A stretch of 64,000 nucleotides of DNA from Skermanella pratensis (GCF_008843145.1 NZ_CP030265.1:4022501-4086500), one strand, 5' to 3'. Numbered from the stretch's first letter, positions 18,243 to 27,370 are shown. Translations and numbers: made by a program. The notes: generated by a model not told the origin, from the sequence alone.

Positions 18243-19361
18243 ATGTCAAAAAAGATACTCATCACTGGCGGAGCCGGCTTCATAGGCTCGCATCTGGCCG
18301 ATGAACTCATTGCCGCCGGCCATGAAGTCCGGGTTTTGGACAGTTTATCCGAGCAGGTTCACGGCAGCAGCGGCGCCCGGCCGGAGTATCTGAGCCGTGA
18401 CATCGAGCTGCGCGTCGGCGACGTGCGCGATCCGGCCGCGGTCAAGTCCGCGCTGCAGGGCATCGATGCCGTCTATCACTTTGCCGCAATGGTCGGCGTC
18501 GGCCAGAGCATGTACCAGGTCGACGAATACGTCGGCGTCAACGATCTCGGCACCGCGGTGCTGCTCCAGGCGCTGATCGAGCGGCCTGTCGAGCGGCTGG
18601 TGGTCGCCAGCAGCATGAGCATCTACGGCGAAGGACTGTACCGCGACATCAGGGGCGAGATCGTCACCCCGGCCGAACGCAGCCTCTCCAGGCTCAAGGA
18701 CGGCTTGTGGGAGCCGCTCGGCCCGGACGGCGGCGAGATCACGCCCGTCCCGACGACGGAGGACAAGGCGCCGACGCTGTCGTCGATCTATGCGCTCAAT
18801 AAATATGTGCAGGAGCGCATGTGCCTGCTGATCGGGCAGGCCTACAACATTCCGACCGTCGCGATGCGCTTCTTCAACGTGTTCGGGACGCGCCAAGCGC
18901 TGTCCAACCCCTATACGGGCGTGCTCGCGATCTTCGCCTCCCGGCTGCTCAACGGCAATCCGCCGATGATCTTCGAGGACGGGCTGCAGCGCCGCGACTT
19001 CGTCCATGTGGCCGACGTGGCGCGCGCCTGCCATCTGGCACTGAACGCCAAGGATGCCGCGGGCCAGGTCTTCAATGTCGGCAGCGGCGACAGTTACAGT
19101 GTGGTCGAGGTCGCGGAGCAGCTCGCCGCCTCGCTCGGCAAGTCGCGCATCGCGCCGACACTGACCAAGAAGTTCCGCGTCGGCGACATCCGGCACTGCT
19201 TCGCCGACATCGGCAAGGCGCAGCGCCTCCTGGGCTACCGGCCGGAGACGTCGCTGGCCGACGGCATGGTCGAGCTGGCCGCCTGGCTCGACGGCCAGAT
19301 CGCGGTGGACCGCGTCGACCAAGCGAGCCGTGAGCTGGCGGCCAGGGGGTTGGCCGTATGA
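18243..19361 (+). CDS. NAD-dependent epimerase/dehydratase (sugar nucleotide, extended SDR)
   Basis: This 372-residue extended SDR opens the glycan cassette. The Rossmann motif GGAGFIG is at residues 9-15 and the catalytic Tyr-Lys pair is in YALNK (Y183, K187). An insert of about 45 residues between the SMSIYGEG strand and the catalytic Tyr (LYRDIRGEIVTPAERS..) is longer than in typical GalE. Substrates of such enzymes are nucleotide sugars; the exact sugar cannot be read from the sequence. I used the ATG at 18243, which gives the standard MSKKILITGG start. Its stop overlaps the next gene by 4 bases. Confidence 0.85.
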   Translation: MSKKILITGGAGFIGSHLADELIAAGHEVRVLDSLSEQVHGSSGARPEYLSRDIELRVGDVRDPAAVKSALQGIDAVYHFAAMVGVGQSMYQVDEYVGVNDLGTAVLLQALIERPVERLVVASSMSIYGEGLYRDIRGEIVTPAERSLSRLKDGLWEPLGPDGGEITPVPTTEDKAPTLSSIYALNKYVQERMCLLIGQAYNIPTVAMRFFNVFGTRQALSNPYTGVLAIFASRLLNGNPPMIFEDGLQRRDFVHVADVARACHLALNAKDAAGQVFNVGSGDSYSVVEVAEQLAASLGKSRIAPTLTKKFRVGDIRHCFADIGKAQRLLGYRPETSLADGMVELAAWLDGQIAVDRVDQASRELAARGLAV

Positions 19362-21283
19362 TGGGCGACCGGGACACTCCCAGGGATCCGCCCGCAACCA
19401 TGCCAGGCTTCACCGTCACCTTCCGACCCGATGACCGGGACCGCGCCGAGCAGGCCGTGGCGACGCTGAAGCGGCTGGGCATCCGCCGCCTGCGCGTTCC
19501 GGTCGGTGACGACGGCTCGGCCGATGGCTGGTACGACTGGCTGCTCCCGCGCCTCGCGACGGAGTTCGACCTGCTGCCGGCCCTCGCCCTCGGCGAGAGC
19601 GGCGCACTTGATGGCATTGGGAAGCTCATCGCGGCCGTGCCCGCCTTGGAGTGGATCGAGATCGCCGCCGCTCCGGGCCAATCGCCGGACATCGCGGAGG
19701 CCGCCGCCGCGACCCGGCGGGCCGGCCGCAAGGTGGTGCTGAGCGGCCTGGATCCGGCTGCCCTGGAACTCCTCGCCCAGCGGGGCGGCCTCGGCGCCAT
19801 CGACGCCGTCGGCATCGGAGCGTTCCCCGGCACCGGCGACATGTCCTGGCGCGGCTGGGAAGCGGTCGTCGAGGAGTACGCGGAGACGATGGCCGCGACC
19901 GGCCGGGTTCACCCCCTGTGGATCACCGGCACGGGCTTCTCCACCTGGCGCCACGACGAGCGCGGCCAGATCAGGGCCTTCCTCGCCGCGGCCGAGGCTC
20001 CGGCCGACCGGGTCTACTGGTCGTCGCTCCAGGACTTGACCCCGGACGAGGCCAGCGCCCGGGGTTTCCACGCGGACGAGCGGGACTACGCGCTGGGCGT
20101 CCTCCGGGCGGACGGTTCGCCGAAGCTGCTCGGCCGCCTGCTGGAGCGGGGCGGCATCGCAGCGGTCCGGTCGGTCGATCGCCTTGGCCGTCCCGGATCG
20201 CCCCGTCCGGCGTCGGGCAGCACGGGCAAGCCGGTGGTCATCACCGGCGGGGCCGGTTTCATCGGGACCAACCTGGCCGACCGTCTGGTCCGCGAGGGCC
20301 ATCGAGTCCTCGTCTATGACAACCTGTCGCGCCCCGGCGTCGAGCAGAACATCGACTGGCTTAAATCGACCCACGGCAACGCCGTCACCTTCGAACTGGC
20401 CGACATCCGCGATCCACACGTGCTCCGCGAGGCGGTCGCCCAGGCCGGCAAGATGTTCCACTTCGCGGCTCAGGTCGCCGTGACCACCAGCCTCGTGGAC
20501 CCGGTCACGGATTTCGAGATCAACGCGCGCGGTACGGTCAACCTGCTGGAGGCGATGCGGGCGCAGGCCGAGCCGCCTCCCCTGGTGTTCACCTCGACCA
20601 ACAAGGTCTACGGCAAGCTGGCCGACCTGGAACTTCGGCTCGACGGCGAGCATTACGCCCCGGCCGACCCGGAGATCCGCGCCCGCGGCATCGACGAGTC
20701 GCGTCCGCTGGACTTCTACAGCCCCTACGGCGCGTCGAAGGGCAGCGCCGACCAGTATGTGCTGGACTATTCCCGCACCTACGACCTGCCGACCGCGGTC
20801 TTCCGCATGAGCTGCATCTACGGTCCGCACCAGTTCGGCACCGAGGATCAGGGCTGGGTCGCCCATTTCCTGATCCGCGCGTTGGACGGCGAACCTATCA
20901 CCCTGTACGGCGACGGCTGCCAAGTCCGCGACATCCTGTTCGTCGAGGATCTGGTCGATGCCTTCCTTGCCGCGCAGGAGCATATGCCGGCGATCCGGGG
21001 GCAAGCTTTCAACATCGGCGGCGGCCCCGCGAATGCCACCAGCCTGGTCGAGCTGCTGGAGCGGATCGGATCGGCCTCCGGCCGCCGTCCCGACATCAGC
21101 TTCGGTCCCTGGCGACCGGGCGACCAGCTCTACTACGTCTCCGACACGGCCAAGTTCAACGCCGCGACCGGGTGGCGACCGCGGGTCGGGATCGCCGAAG
21201 GGATCGCGCGCCTGTCCGGCTGGCTGACCGAGAACCGTATCGCCGGAGCCGAGACGCCCGTCCTGAGGAGGGCGGCATCATGA
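19358..21283 (+). CDS. Fusion: degenerate barrel-like domain + CDP-paratose-epimerase-like SDR
   Basis: The 641-residue protein has two parts. Residues about 1-285 show alternating strands and helices like a (beta/alpha) barrel of glycosidase type; the segment PLWITGTGFSTW (W188-G191) resembles the glycosidase PVWITE strand end, with Gly where a catalytic Glu would be expected. Residues about 290-641 form an extended SDR: GGAGFIG at 297-303, TSTNKVYG, and a YGASK catalytic motif. NKVYG and the overall order are like RfbE/CDP-paratose 2-epimerase. ATGA overlaps join it to both neighbours. The N-terminal assignment is inference; the epimerase is secure at family level. Confidence 0.8.
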   Translation: MMGDRDTPRDPPATMPGFTVTFRPDDRDRAEQAVATLKRLGIRRLRVPVGDDGSADGWYDWLLPRLATEFDLLPALALGESGALDGIGKLIAAVPALEWIEIAAAPGQSPDIAEAAAATRRAGRKVVLSGLDPAALELLAQRGGLGAIDAVGIGAFPGTGDMSWRGWEAVVEEYAETMAATGRVHPLWITGTGFSTWRHDERGQIRAFLAAAEAPADRVYWSSLQDLTPDEASARGFHADERDYALGVLRADGSPKLLGRLLERGGIAAVRSVDRLGRPGSPRPASGSTGKPVVITGGAGFIGTNLADRLVREGHRVLVYDNLSRPGVEQNIDWLKSTHGNAVTFELADIRDPHVLREAVAQAGKMFHFAAQVAVTTSLVDPVTDFEINARGTVNLLEAMRAQAEPPPLVFTSTNKVYGKLADLELRLDGEHYAPADPEIRARGIDESRPLDFYSPYGASKGSADQYVLDYSRTYDLPTAVFRMSCIYGPHQFGTEDQGWVAHFLIRALDGEPITLYGDGCQVRDILFVEDLVDAFLAAQEHMPAIRGQAFNIGGGPANATSLVELLERIGSASGRRPDISFGPWRPGDQLYYVSDTAKFNAATGWRPRVGIAEGIARLSGWLTENRIAGAETPVLRRAAS

Positions 21284-22584
21284 AGTTCGCCCTGATCAAC
21301 CCGAACTGGAACTTCGACGGCAGCATCTATTTCGGCTGCCGTGAGCCGCACCTGCCGCTGGAGTACGGCTACTCCAAGGCCCTGATCGAGCGCGCCGGCC
21401 ACGAGGCGGTGATCATCGACGGCCAGCTGATGGACCTCGACCTGGACGGGATTCGCGCCAGGGTCGCCGAGTACGCGCCCGACTTCACCGTGGTCACCAC
21501 CGCGCCCAGCTACCTGTTCTGGCGCTGCGCCCCGCCGGAACTCCGGATTCCGCAGGAGGTGCTGAAGGCGGTCGGCGATGTCGGCGGAACCCTGGTCGCG
21601 GTCGGGCCTCACGGCTCGACCACGCCGCGGGCGGCCCATGCCAAGCTGGGGGTCGACGTGGTCGTGATGGGCGAGTGCGAGGAACTGCTCCCCCGCCTCG
21701 CCGACGAGCCGTGGGACGCCATCCCGTCGATCTGCTTCGGTCCCCGCGACAACGTGAAGGTCAATGGCGGACCCTACGCCTCGCGCTTCACCGACCTGCA
21801 GGCGCTGTCCTGGCCCGACGAGTGGGTCGCCCGGCACCATCACCACCATCACCGTTTCGATATCGATCCGAACGGCGCCCGGCCCGGCCCGGGGGCGGAG
21901 ATGGAGACCTCGCGCGGGTGCCCCTACCGCTGCTCCTTCTGCGCCAAGGAGACCTTCCGCGACAAGTACCGCAAGCGCCCGCTCCCGGTGATCCTGGAGG
22001 AGTTGGACCGGCTGATCGCGCAGGGCGTCGAGTATGTCTATTTCATCGACGAGATCTTCCTGCCCAACGCCGAGCTGCTGGAGGCCCTGGCCGAGCGCAG
22101 GATCAAGTTCGGCGTCCAGACCCGGATCGACCTGTGGAAGGAGCCGATGCTGGAACTGCTCGGCCGGGCCGGCTGCGTCTCGATCGAGGCGGGCGTGGAG
22201 AGCCTGACGCCGGAAGGGCGCCAGGCGCTGGACAAGAACTGCCGCATGTCGACCGACGAGCTGACCGACCGGCTGATCTTCGCCAAGCGGCACGTCGCCT
22301 TCGTCCAGGCCAACCTGATCGAGGCCGGCACCGACGACGACGGCATGGTCGAAGCGTGGCGCAAGCGGCTGCTGGAGCACGGCGTCTGGGCCAACGAGCC
22401 CGTGCCGCTGTTCCCCTATCCAGGTTCGCCCGACTACCGGAAGCTCTGGGGCCTGCCGGACGACCAGGCGTGGGAACGCGCCCTCGACCACTACCTGACC
22501 CACCACGTGGATTTCAGCGACATCCAGGACCAGCGGCCCTTGCCGCTGCGCGAACTGGAACTGGCCGCCCCGGACATGCGCTGA
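21280..22584 (+). CDS. B12-binding-domain radical SAM protein
   Basis: The 434-residue protein has an N-terminal cobalamin-binding-like domain (about 1-165; DGQLMDLDLDGI, then VVMGECEELLPRLA) and a radical SAM domain with the cluster motif CPYRCSFC (C-x3-C-x2-C) near residue 214. Later blocks EAGVESLTPEGRQ and FVQANLIEAG are typical of this class, as is the closing PLFPYPGSPDYRKLWG. These enzymes use S-adenosylmethionine and B12, often to methylate unactivated carbons. A run of six histidines lies at residues 186-191. GAGGAGG precedes the ATG, which overlaps the upstream stop. In this cassette a sugar or lipid-carrier modification is likely. Confidence 0.85.
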   Translation: MKFALINPNWNFDGSIYFGCREPHLPLEYGYSKALIERAGHEAVIIDGQLMDLDLDGIRARVAEYAPDFTVVTTAPSYLFWRCAPPELRIPQEVLKAVGDVGGTLVAVGPHGSTTPRAAHAKLGVDVVVMGECEELLPRLADEPWDAIPSICFGPRDNVKVNGGPYASRFTDLQALSWPDEWVARHHHHHHRFDIDPNGARPGPGAEMETSRGCPYRCSFCAKETFRDKYRKRPLPVILEELDRLIAQGVEYVYFIDEIFLPNAELLEALAERRIKFGVQTRIDLWKEPMLELLGRAGCVSIEAGVESLTPEGRQALDKNCRMSTDELTDRLIFAKRHVAFVQANLIEAGTDDDGMVEAWRKRLLEHGVWANEPVPLFPYPGSPDYRKLWGLPDDQAWERALDHYLTHHVDFSDIQDQRPLPLRELELAAPDMR

Positions 22585-22586
22585 CC

Positions 22587-23744
22587 ATGCTTCCCTCATC
22601 GGGCTCACCGCGCCGGGTGCTGATGACGGCCGACGCGGTCGGAGGCGTCTGGGACTACGCCCTGGAACTGGCCGGCGGATTGGCGCGGCGCGGCGTCCGC
22701 GTTACCCTGGCGGTCATGGGGCCGGCGCCCTCCCCGGTCCAGCGTGCCCGCGCGATCGCGACCCCCGGCCTGAGGCTGCACCATGGCGATTTCAGGCTGG
22801 AATGGATGGAGCGCCCGGAAGACGATCTCGCCGCCGCCGGCGACTGGCTGCTCGACCTGGCGGAGCGGGTGGCGCCCGATCTGGTCCATCTCAGCGGCTA
22901 TGCCCATGCAGCGTTGCCCTGGGGAAGGCCGGTCGTCGTGGTCGCCCATTCCTGCGTGCTGTCCTGGTGGCAGGCCGTCCACGGTTGTCCGGCCCCGGCG
23001 GAGTGGCGGCCCTATGCCGACCGGGTGGCCGCCGGGCTGGCGTCGGCGGACAGCGTGGTGGCCCCGACGCAGGCCATGCTCGACGCGCTGGAAACCCACT
23101 ACGGTCCGGTCCCGCACGGGCGGGTGGTCTGGAACGGACGGGACGGCGGCGCGTGGCACCCACGGCCGGACCGGGAGCCGACCGTCATCAGCGTGGGACG
23201 GATCTGGGACGAGGCCAAGAACATCCGCGCCCTCGACGGCGTCGCCGCCGGGCTGGACTGGCCGGTGGTCGTCGCCGGCTCCCGGAAGCACCCGGACGGG
23301 AGAAGGCCGGAAGGCGATGCCCTGCCGGCGAACCTGCGCCTGCTGGGCCACCTCCGCCCCGACGAGCTGGCCGACCGGTACGGAAGGGCGGCGGTCTTCG
23401 CCCTGCCCGCCCGGTACGAGCCGTTCGGACTGTCGATCCTGGAAGCCGCGCTGTCCGGCTGCGCGCTGGTGCTGGGCGACGTGCCGAGCCTGCGCGAGCT
23501 GTGGACCGGGGCCGCGGTGTTCGTCCCGCCCGACGACCCTGCCGCCCTGGCGCGCGAACTGCGGCGGATGACCGCGGACCCGCCGCACCTGCGGGCGCTC
23601 GCCACCGCGGCGCGCCAGCGCGCACGCAGCTATGGCACGGAACGCATGGTCGCGCGTTATCTCGACGTCTACGCCGACCTGCAGGACGCGCCGCGTTCGA
23701 TCCCCCTTCACCGCGATGGCGCCGCCGTACCGCTGGAACGCTGA
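22587..23744 (+). CDS. Glycosyltransferase family 4
   Basis: The 385-residue GT-B enzyme has an N-terminal acceptor domain opening RRVLMTADAVGGVWDYALEL and a C-terminal nucleotide-sugar domain with TVISVGRIWDEAKN and the GT4 E-x7-E motif in PARYEPFGLSILEAALSG. It transfers a sugar from a nucleotide donor, in the cytoplasm or at the inner membrane face. It starts 2 bases after the radical SAM gene's stop. Donor and acceptor are unknown. Confidence 0.85.
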   Translation: MLPSSGSPRRVLMTADAVGGVWDYALELAGGLARRGVRVTLAVMGPAPSPVQRARAIATPGLRLHHGDFRLEWMERPEDDLAAAGDWLLDLAERVAPDLVHLSGYAHAALPWGRPVVVVAHSCVLSWWQAVHGCPAPAEWRPYADRVAAGLASADSVVAPTQAMLDALETHYGPVPHGRVVWNGRDGGAWHPRPDREPTVISVGRIWDEAKNIRALDGVAAGLDWPVVVAGSRKHPDGRRPEGDALPANLRLLGHLRPDELADRYGRAAVFALPARYEPFGLSILEAALSGCALVLGDVPSLRELWTGAAVFVPPDDPAALARELRRMTADPPHLRALATAARQRARSYGTERMVARYLDVYADLQDAPRSIPLHRDGAAVPLER

Positions 23745-23778
23745 CCTCGACGCCGATCTTCAAGCCAAGCGGAGACCC

Positions 23779-24897
23779 ATGCGCTTCGTCTATTTCACTC
23801 ATTCGCTGGTGTCCGACTGGAATCACGGCAACGCCCATTTCCTGCGCGGCGTGATCCGGGAGCTGACCGCCCGCGGCCATCAGGTGCAGGTGTTCGAGCC
23901 GCGCAACGGCTGGAGCCTGCAGAACCTGATCGCCGACCAGGGAGCCGAGGCGGTCGCCCGTTTCGCCGCCGTCTTTCCCGGCTTCGGCTCCACCAGCTAC
24001 GATCCCGCCACCCTGGACCTGGACCGCGCGCTCGACGGTGCCGACATCGTGATCGTCCACGAATGGAACGACCATGACCTGGTGGCGGACATCGGCCGCA
24101 AGCGGGCCGCCGGCGGACGGTTCCAACTGCTGTTCCACGATACCCATCATCGTTCCGTCACCGATCCGAAGTCGATGGCGGCCTATGACCTGACGGCGTA
24201 CGACGGTGTGCTGGCCTACGGCGCCGTGATCCGGGAAATCTACCTCAGCATGGGCTGGGGCCGGCGCGCCTGGACCTGGCACGAGGCGGCGGACACCGCC
24301 CTGTTCCGCCCGCTGCCCGGACGCCCCCGCGAGGGCGACCTGGTGTGGATCGGCAATTGGGGAGACGGCGAGCGCTCGGTCGAACTGGGCGAGTTCCTGC
24401 TGCTGCCGATCCGCCAGCTCAAGCTGAAGGCCCGCATCCAGGGCGTGCGCTATCCGGCCGATGCCAAGGCGGCCATCGCGCTGGCCGGCGCCGAATATGC
24501 CGGATACCTGCCCAACCACGAGGCACCCGAGGCGTTCGCCCGGTTCCCGGTGACGGTCCACGTGCCGCGCCGCCCCTATGTCGAGACGTTGCGCGGCATC
24601 CCGACCATCCGCCCCTTCGAGGCCCTGGCCTGCGGCATCCCGCTGGTCTGCTCGCCATGGGACGACGCCGAGGGACTGTTCCGCCCCGGCAGCGACTACC
24701 TGATAGCCCGTGACGGTACCGAAATGACCAAGCATCTCCGAGACGTCCTCAACGATCTCGACCTTGCGGCATCGCTCGCGCGGAGCGGCTACGAGACGAT
24801 CCAGTCCCGTCACACCTGCGGCCACCGGGTCGACGAGCTGCTGGAGATCTGCCGCGGCCTGAAGCAGGAAAGACCTCTGCTCCAGGAGGCCCGCTGA
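23779..24897 (+). CDS. CgeB-like glycosyltransferase, first of three
   Basis: The 372-residue protein has the GT-B layout of the CgeB/DUF3880 type: N-terminal GNAHFLRGVIRELTARGHQVQVFEP, a middle domain with VWIGNWGDGERS, and C-terminal PFEALACGIPLVCSPWDDAEGLF. GGAG is 5 bases before the ATG at 23779. It shares motif order with the next two genes but is diverged from them, so the three look like old duplicates or parallel recruits rather than a recent tandem copy. Likely sugar transfer; acceptor unknown. Confidence 0.75.
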   Translation: MRFVYFTHSLVSDWNHGNAHFLRGVIRELTARGHQVQVFEPRNGWSLQNLIADQGAEAVARFAAVFPGFGSTSYDPATLDLDRALDGADIVIVHEWNDHDLVADIGRKRAAGGRFQLLFHDTHHRSVTDPKSMAAYDLTAYDGVLAYGAVIREIYLSMGWGRRAWTWHEAADTALFRPLPGRPREGDLVWIGNWGDGERSVELGEFLLLPIRQLKLKARIQGVRYPADAKAAIALAGAEYAGYLPNHEAPEAFARFPVTVHVPRRPYVETLRGIPTIRPFEALACGIPLVCSPWDDAEGLFRPGSDYLIARDGTEMTKHLRDVLNDLDLAASLARSGYETIQSRHTCGHRVDELLEICRGLKQERPLLQEAR

Positions 24898-25994
24898 TGG
24901 CCGGCCTCGACATCTCCTTCTACGGGTCCAGCCTGGTCTCGGCCTATTGGAACGGTGCCGCGACCTATTACCGGGGCATCATCCGGGCCCTGGCGGCGCG
25001 GGGGCACCGCGTGACCTTCTTCGAGCCGGACGCCTATGAGCGCCAGCAGCACCGAGACATCCCCGATCCCGACTGGGCGCGGGTGGTGGTCTACCCCAAC
25101 GACGAGGCGAGCGCCCGCAAGGCGCTGGAACAGGGCCGGAACGCCGACGTGATCGTCAAGGCCAGCGGCGTCGGCGTCTTCGACAGCCTGCTGGAGGCCG
25201 GCGTGCTCGACGTGCGGCGCCCGGATGCCACCGTGATCTTCTGGGACGTGGACGCCCCGGCGACCCTGGCGTCGATGCGGGAGAACCCCGGCGACACCCT
25301 GCGCCCTCTCGTTCCCCGCTACGACATGGTGCTGACCTACGGCGGCGGCGACCCGGTGATCCGGGCCTACCGCGAGGTCGGCGCGCGGGAATGCGTGCCG
25401 ATCTACAACGCCCTGGATCCCGACACCCACCACCCGGTGCCGGCCGACCCGCGCTTCGCCGCCGACCTGAGCTTCATGGCGAACCGCCTGCCCGACCGCG
25501 AGGCGCGGGTCGAGGAGTTCTTCCTGAACGCCGCGGCGACGCTGTCCGGCCGCCGGTTCCTGCTTGGCGGCAACGGCTGGGGCGACAAGCCGATGCCGGG
25601 CAACGTCAACTATATCGGCCACGTCTACACCGCCGACCACAACGCCGTGAACTGCTCCGCGCTGGCCGTGCTGAACGTCGCCCGCGACAGCATGGCCGCC
25701 GTCGGCTTCTCGCCGGCGACCCGCGTGTTCGAGGCGGCCGGAGCCGGCGCCTGCGTGATCACCGACGCCTGGGAAGGGATCGAACAGTTCCTGGTCCCCG
25801 GCGAGGAGATCCTGGTGGCGCGCGACGGCGCCGAGGTCGCGGCCCATGTCGACGCCTTGACGCCCGAACGGTCCCGCGCGATCGGCGAGGCTGCCCGGCG
25901 CCGCATGCTCGACGCCCACACCTACGCTCACCGCGCCAGGGAGGTCGAGGCCCTGCTGGTGAACGGCGCCCATGCCGGGCGGGTCCCGGCATGA
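24897..25994 (+). CDS. CgeB-like glycosyltransferase, second of three
   Basis: This 365-residue GT-B protein begins MAGLDISFYGSSLVSAYWNG, with ATYYRGIIRALAARGHRVTFFEPD matching the first strand-helix of its neighbours. The C-terminal signature is SPATRVFEAAGAGACVITDAWEGIEQFL, where the FEAAGAG segment forms the donor pocket in this family. A TGATG overlap couples it to the upstream gene and an ATGA overlap to the downstream one. Confidence 0.75.
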   Translation: MAGLDISFYGSSLVSAYWNGAATYYRGIIRALAARGHRVTFFEPDAYERQQHRDIPDPDWARVVVYPNDEASARKALEQGRNADVIVKASGVGVFDSLLEAGVLDVRRPDATVIFWDVDAPATLASMRENPGDTLRPLVPRYDMVLTYGGGDPVIRAYREVGARECVPIYNALDPDTHHPVPADPRFAADLSFMANRLPDREARVEEFFLNAAATLSGRRFLLGGNGWGDKPMPGNVNYIGHVYTADHNAVNCSALAVLNVARDSMAAVGFSPATRVFEAAGAGACVITDAWEGIEQFLVPGEEILVARDGAEVAAHVDALTPERSRAIGEAARRRMLDAHTYAHRAREVEALLVNGAHAGRVPA

Positions 25995-27160
25995 ACGGGT
26001 TCGTCGACGGACGGATGACCGAAGGCGCGGCCGGGCTGTCGGCCAAGCTGTCGGCCAAGCTGTCGGCCAAGCTGTCGATCGTCATCCTGGGCCTCAGCAT
26101 CACGTCGTCCTGGGGCAATGGCCACGCGACCACGTACCGGGCGCTGGTCAAGGCCCTTGCCGACCGCGGCCACGACGTGCTGTTCCTGGAAGCCGACCGC
26201 CCCTGGTACGCCGCCCACCGCGACCTGGCCGAGCCGCCGTTCTGCCGGACCGCGCTCTACCAGGACTTGGCGGACCTTGGCGACCGGTTCACCCGGGAGG
26301 TCCGCGACGCCGACCTGGTGATCGTCGGATCCTTCGTTCCGGACGGCGTCGAAGTCGGCGGCTGGGCGATCCGGACCGCGCGCGGCGTCACGGCCTTCTA
26401 CGACATCGACACCCCGGTGACGCTGGCGAAGCTGGAACGCGGCGACGTCGAGTATCTGAGCCCCGACCTGATCCCGCGCTACGGCATATACCTGTCGTTC
26501 ACCGGAGGTCCGACCCTCGGGCGGCTGGAGCGGCAGTTCGGCTCGCCGATGGCCCGTGCGCTCTACTGCTCGGTCGATCCCGAACGGTACTATCCGGAGT
26601 TGGGGGCCGGCCAGGGCGGTCCCCGCTGGGACCTGGGATATCTCGGCACCTACAGCCCCGACCGCCAGCCGACGGTTGACCGGCTGCTGGTGGAACCGGC
26701 ACGGGCCTGGACCGAGGGCCGTTTCGTCGTCGCCGGGCCGCAGTATCCCGAAACCATCGACTGGCCCGGCAATGTCGAGCGGACCGACCATCTGCCGCCG
26801 GACGAACATCGCGCCTTCTACAACGCCCAGCGATTCACGCTCAACGTGACGCGGGCAGACATGATCACGGCCGGTTGGTCGCCCAGCGTCCGGCTGTTCG
26901 AGGCCGCGGCGTGCGGGACGCCGATCATCAGCGACTGGTGGCCGGGCCTGGACGGCCTGTTCGAACCGGGCACGGAGATCATCATCGCGGCGGATGCCGG
27001 AGCCGTGCTCGAAACCCTGCGGTCCATGTCCGATGATCATCGCCAGGCGATCGGCGAACGGGCGCGTTCGCGGATCCTCGCCAACCATACGGCCGCCCAC
27101 CGCGCGGCCGAGCTGGAAATGTTCGTCGCGGAAGCGCGGGCTACCGTTTCCACCGCGTGA
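25991..27160 (+). CDS. CgeB-like glycosyltransferase, third of three, with LSAK repeats
   Basis: The 389-residue protein repeats the family plan: SIVILGLSITSSWGNGHATTYRALVKALADRGH at the N-terminus and SPSVRLFEAAACGTPIISDWWPGLDGLFEPG at the C-terminus. Unlike its neighbours it has a 28-residue N-terminal extension containing three LSAK units from a 12-base tandem repeat. The ATG at 25991 overlaps the upstream stop; an internal ATG at 26015 would also keep the repeats. A strong inverted repeat follows the stop, so this is the last gene of the cassette. Confidence 0.75.
   Translation: MNGFVDGRMTEGAAGLSAKLSAKLSAKLSIVILGLSITSSWGNGHATTYRALVKALADRGHDVLFLEADRPWYAAHRDLAEPPFCRTALYQDLADLGDRFTREVRDADLVIVGSFVPDGVEVGGWAIRTARGVTAFYDIDTPVTLAKLERGDVEYLSPDLIPRYGIYLSFTGGPTLGRLERQFGSPMARALYCSVDPERYYPELGAGQGGPRWDLGYLGTYSPDRQPTVDRLLVEPARAWTEGRFVVAGPQYPETIDWPGNVERTDHLPPDEHRAFYNAQRFTLNVTRADMITAGWSPSVRLFEAAACGTPIISDWWPGLDGLFEPGTEIIIAADAGAVLETLRSMSDDHRQAIGERARSRILANHTAAHRAAELEMFVAEARATVSTA
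26036..26077 (+). repeat. 12-bp in-frame tandem repeat (CTGTCGGCCAAG, 3.5 copies)
   Basis: Three identical copies of CTGTCGGCCAAG are followed by CTGTCG. They encode LSAK-LSAK-LSAK-LS inside the third CgeB-like gene. Because the unit is four codons, gain or loss of copies would not shift the frame. Confidence 0.95.
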
Positions 27161-27166
27161 TGGATC

Positions 27167-27215
27167 GGGAAAACGCCGGCCGTGGACATAGTGTCACGGC
27201 CGGCACCGTTTTCCC
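27167..27215 (+). terminator. Terminator-like inverted repeat closing the glycan cassette
   Basis: GGGAAAAC ... GTTTTCCC forms the outer arms and CCGGCCGTG ... CACGGCCGG a perfect 9-bp inner stem around a 10-base loop. The TTTT lies inside the 3' arm. It starts 6 bases after the stop of the last glycosyltransferase. Confidence 0.75.
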
Positions 27216-27293
27216 CGGATGTGCAGCCCGCCTCGCCGGGCGGCAAAGGCCCGTCAAAGAAGTATCATGATAATGGCGTGCCACCGGCACGGG

Positions 27294-27320
27294 TTGAATC
27301 TGTTTCTATGTTCCTATAAT
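27294..27320 (+). promoter_or_regulatory. Possible sigma-70-type promoter for the first XRE regulator
   Basis: TTGAAT (27294) and a perfect TATAAT (27315-27320) are spaced by 15 bases, slightly short. They lie in an AT-rich stretch about 50 bases before the ATG at 27371. Confidence 0.4.
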
Positions 27321-27370
27321 TTTAGGTAAAGTGGAAATGTATTCGAGCATCCGCAATTTCGAGAAAAAAG

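Noticed and set aside
26036-26077. A CRISPR-like array
   Set aside because: Units are contiguous 12-mers without spacers and are part of a reading frame.
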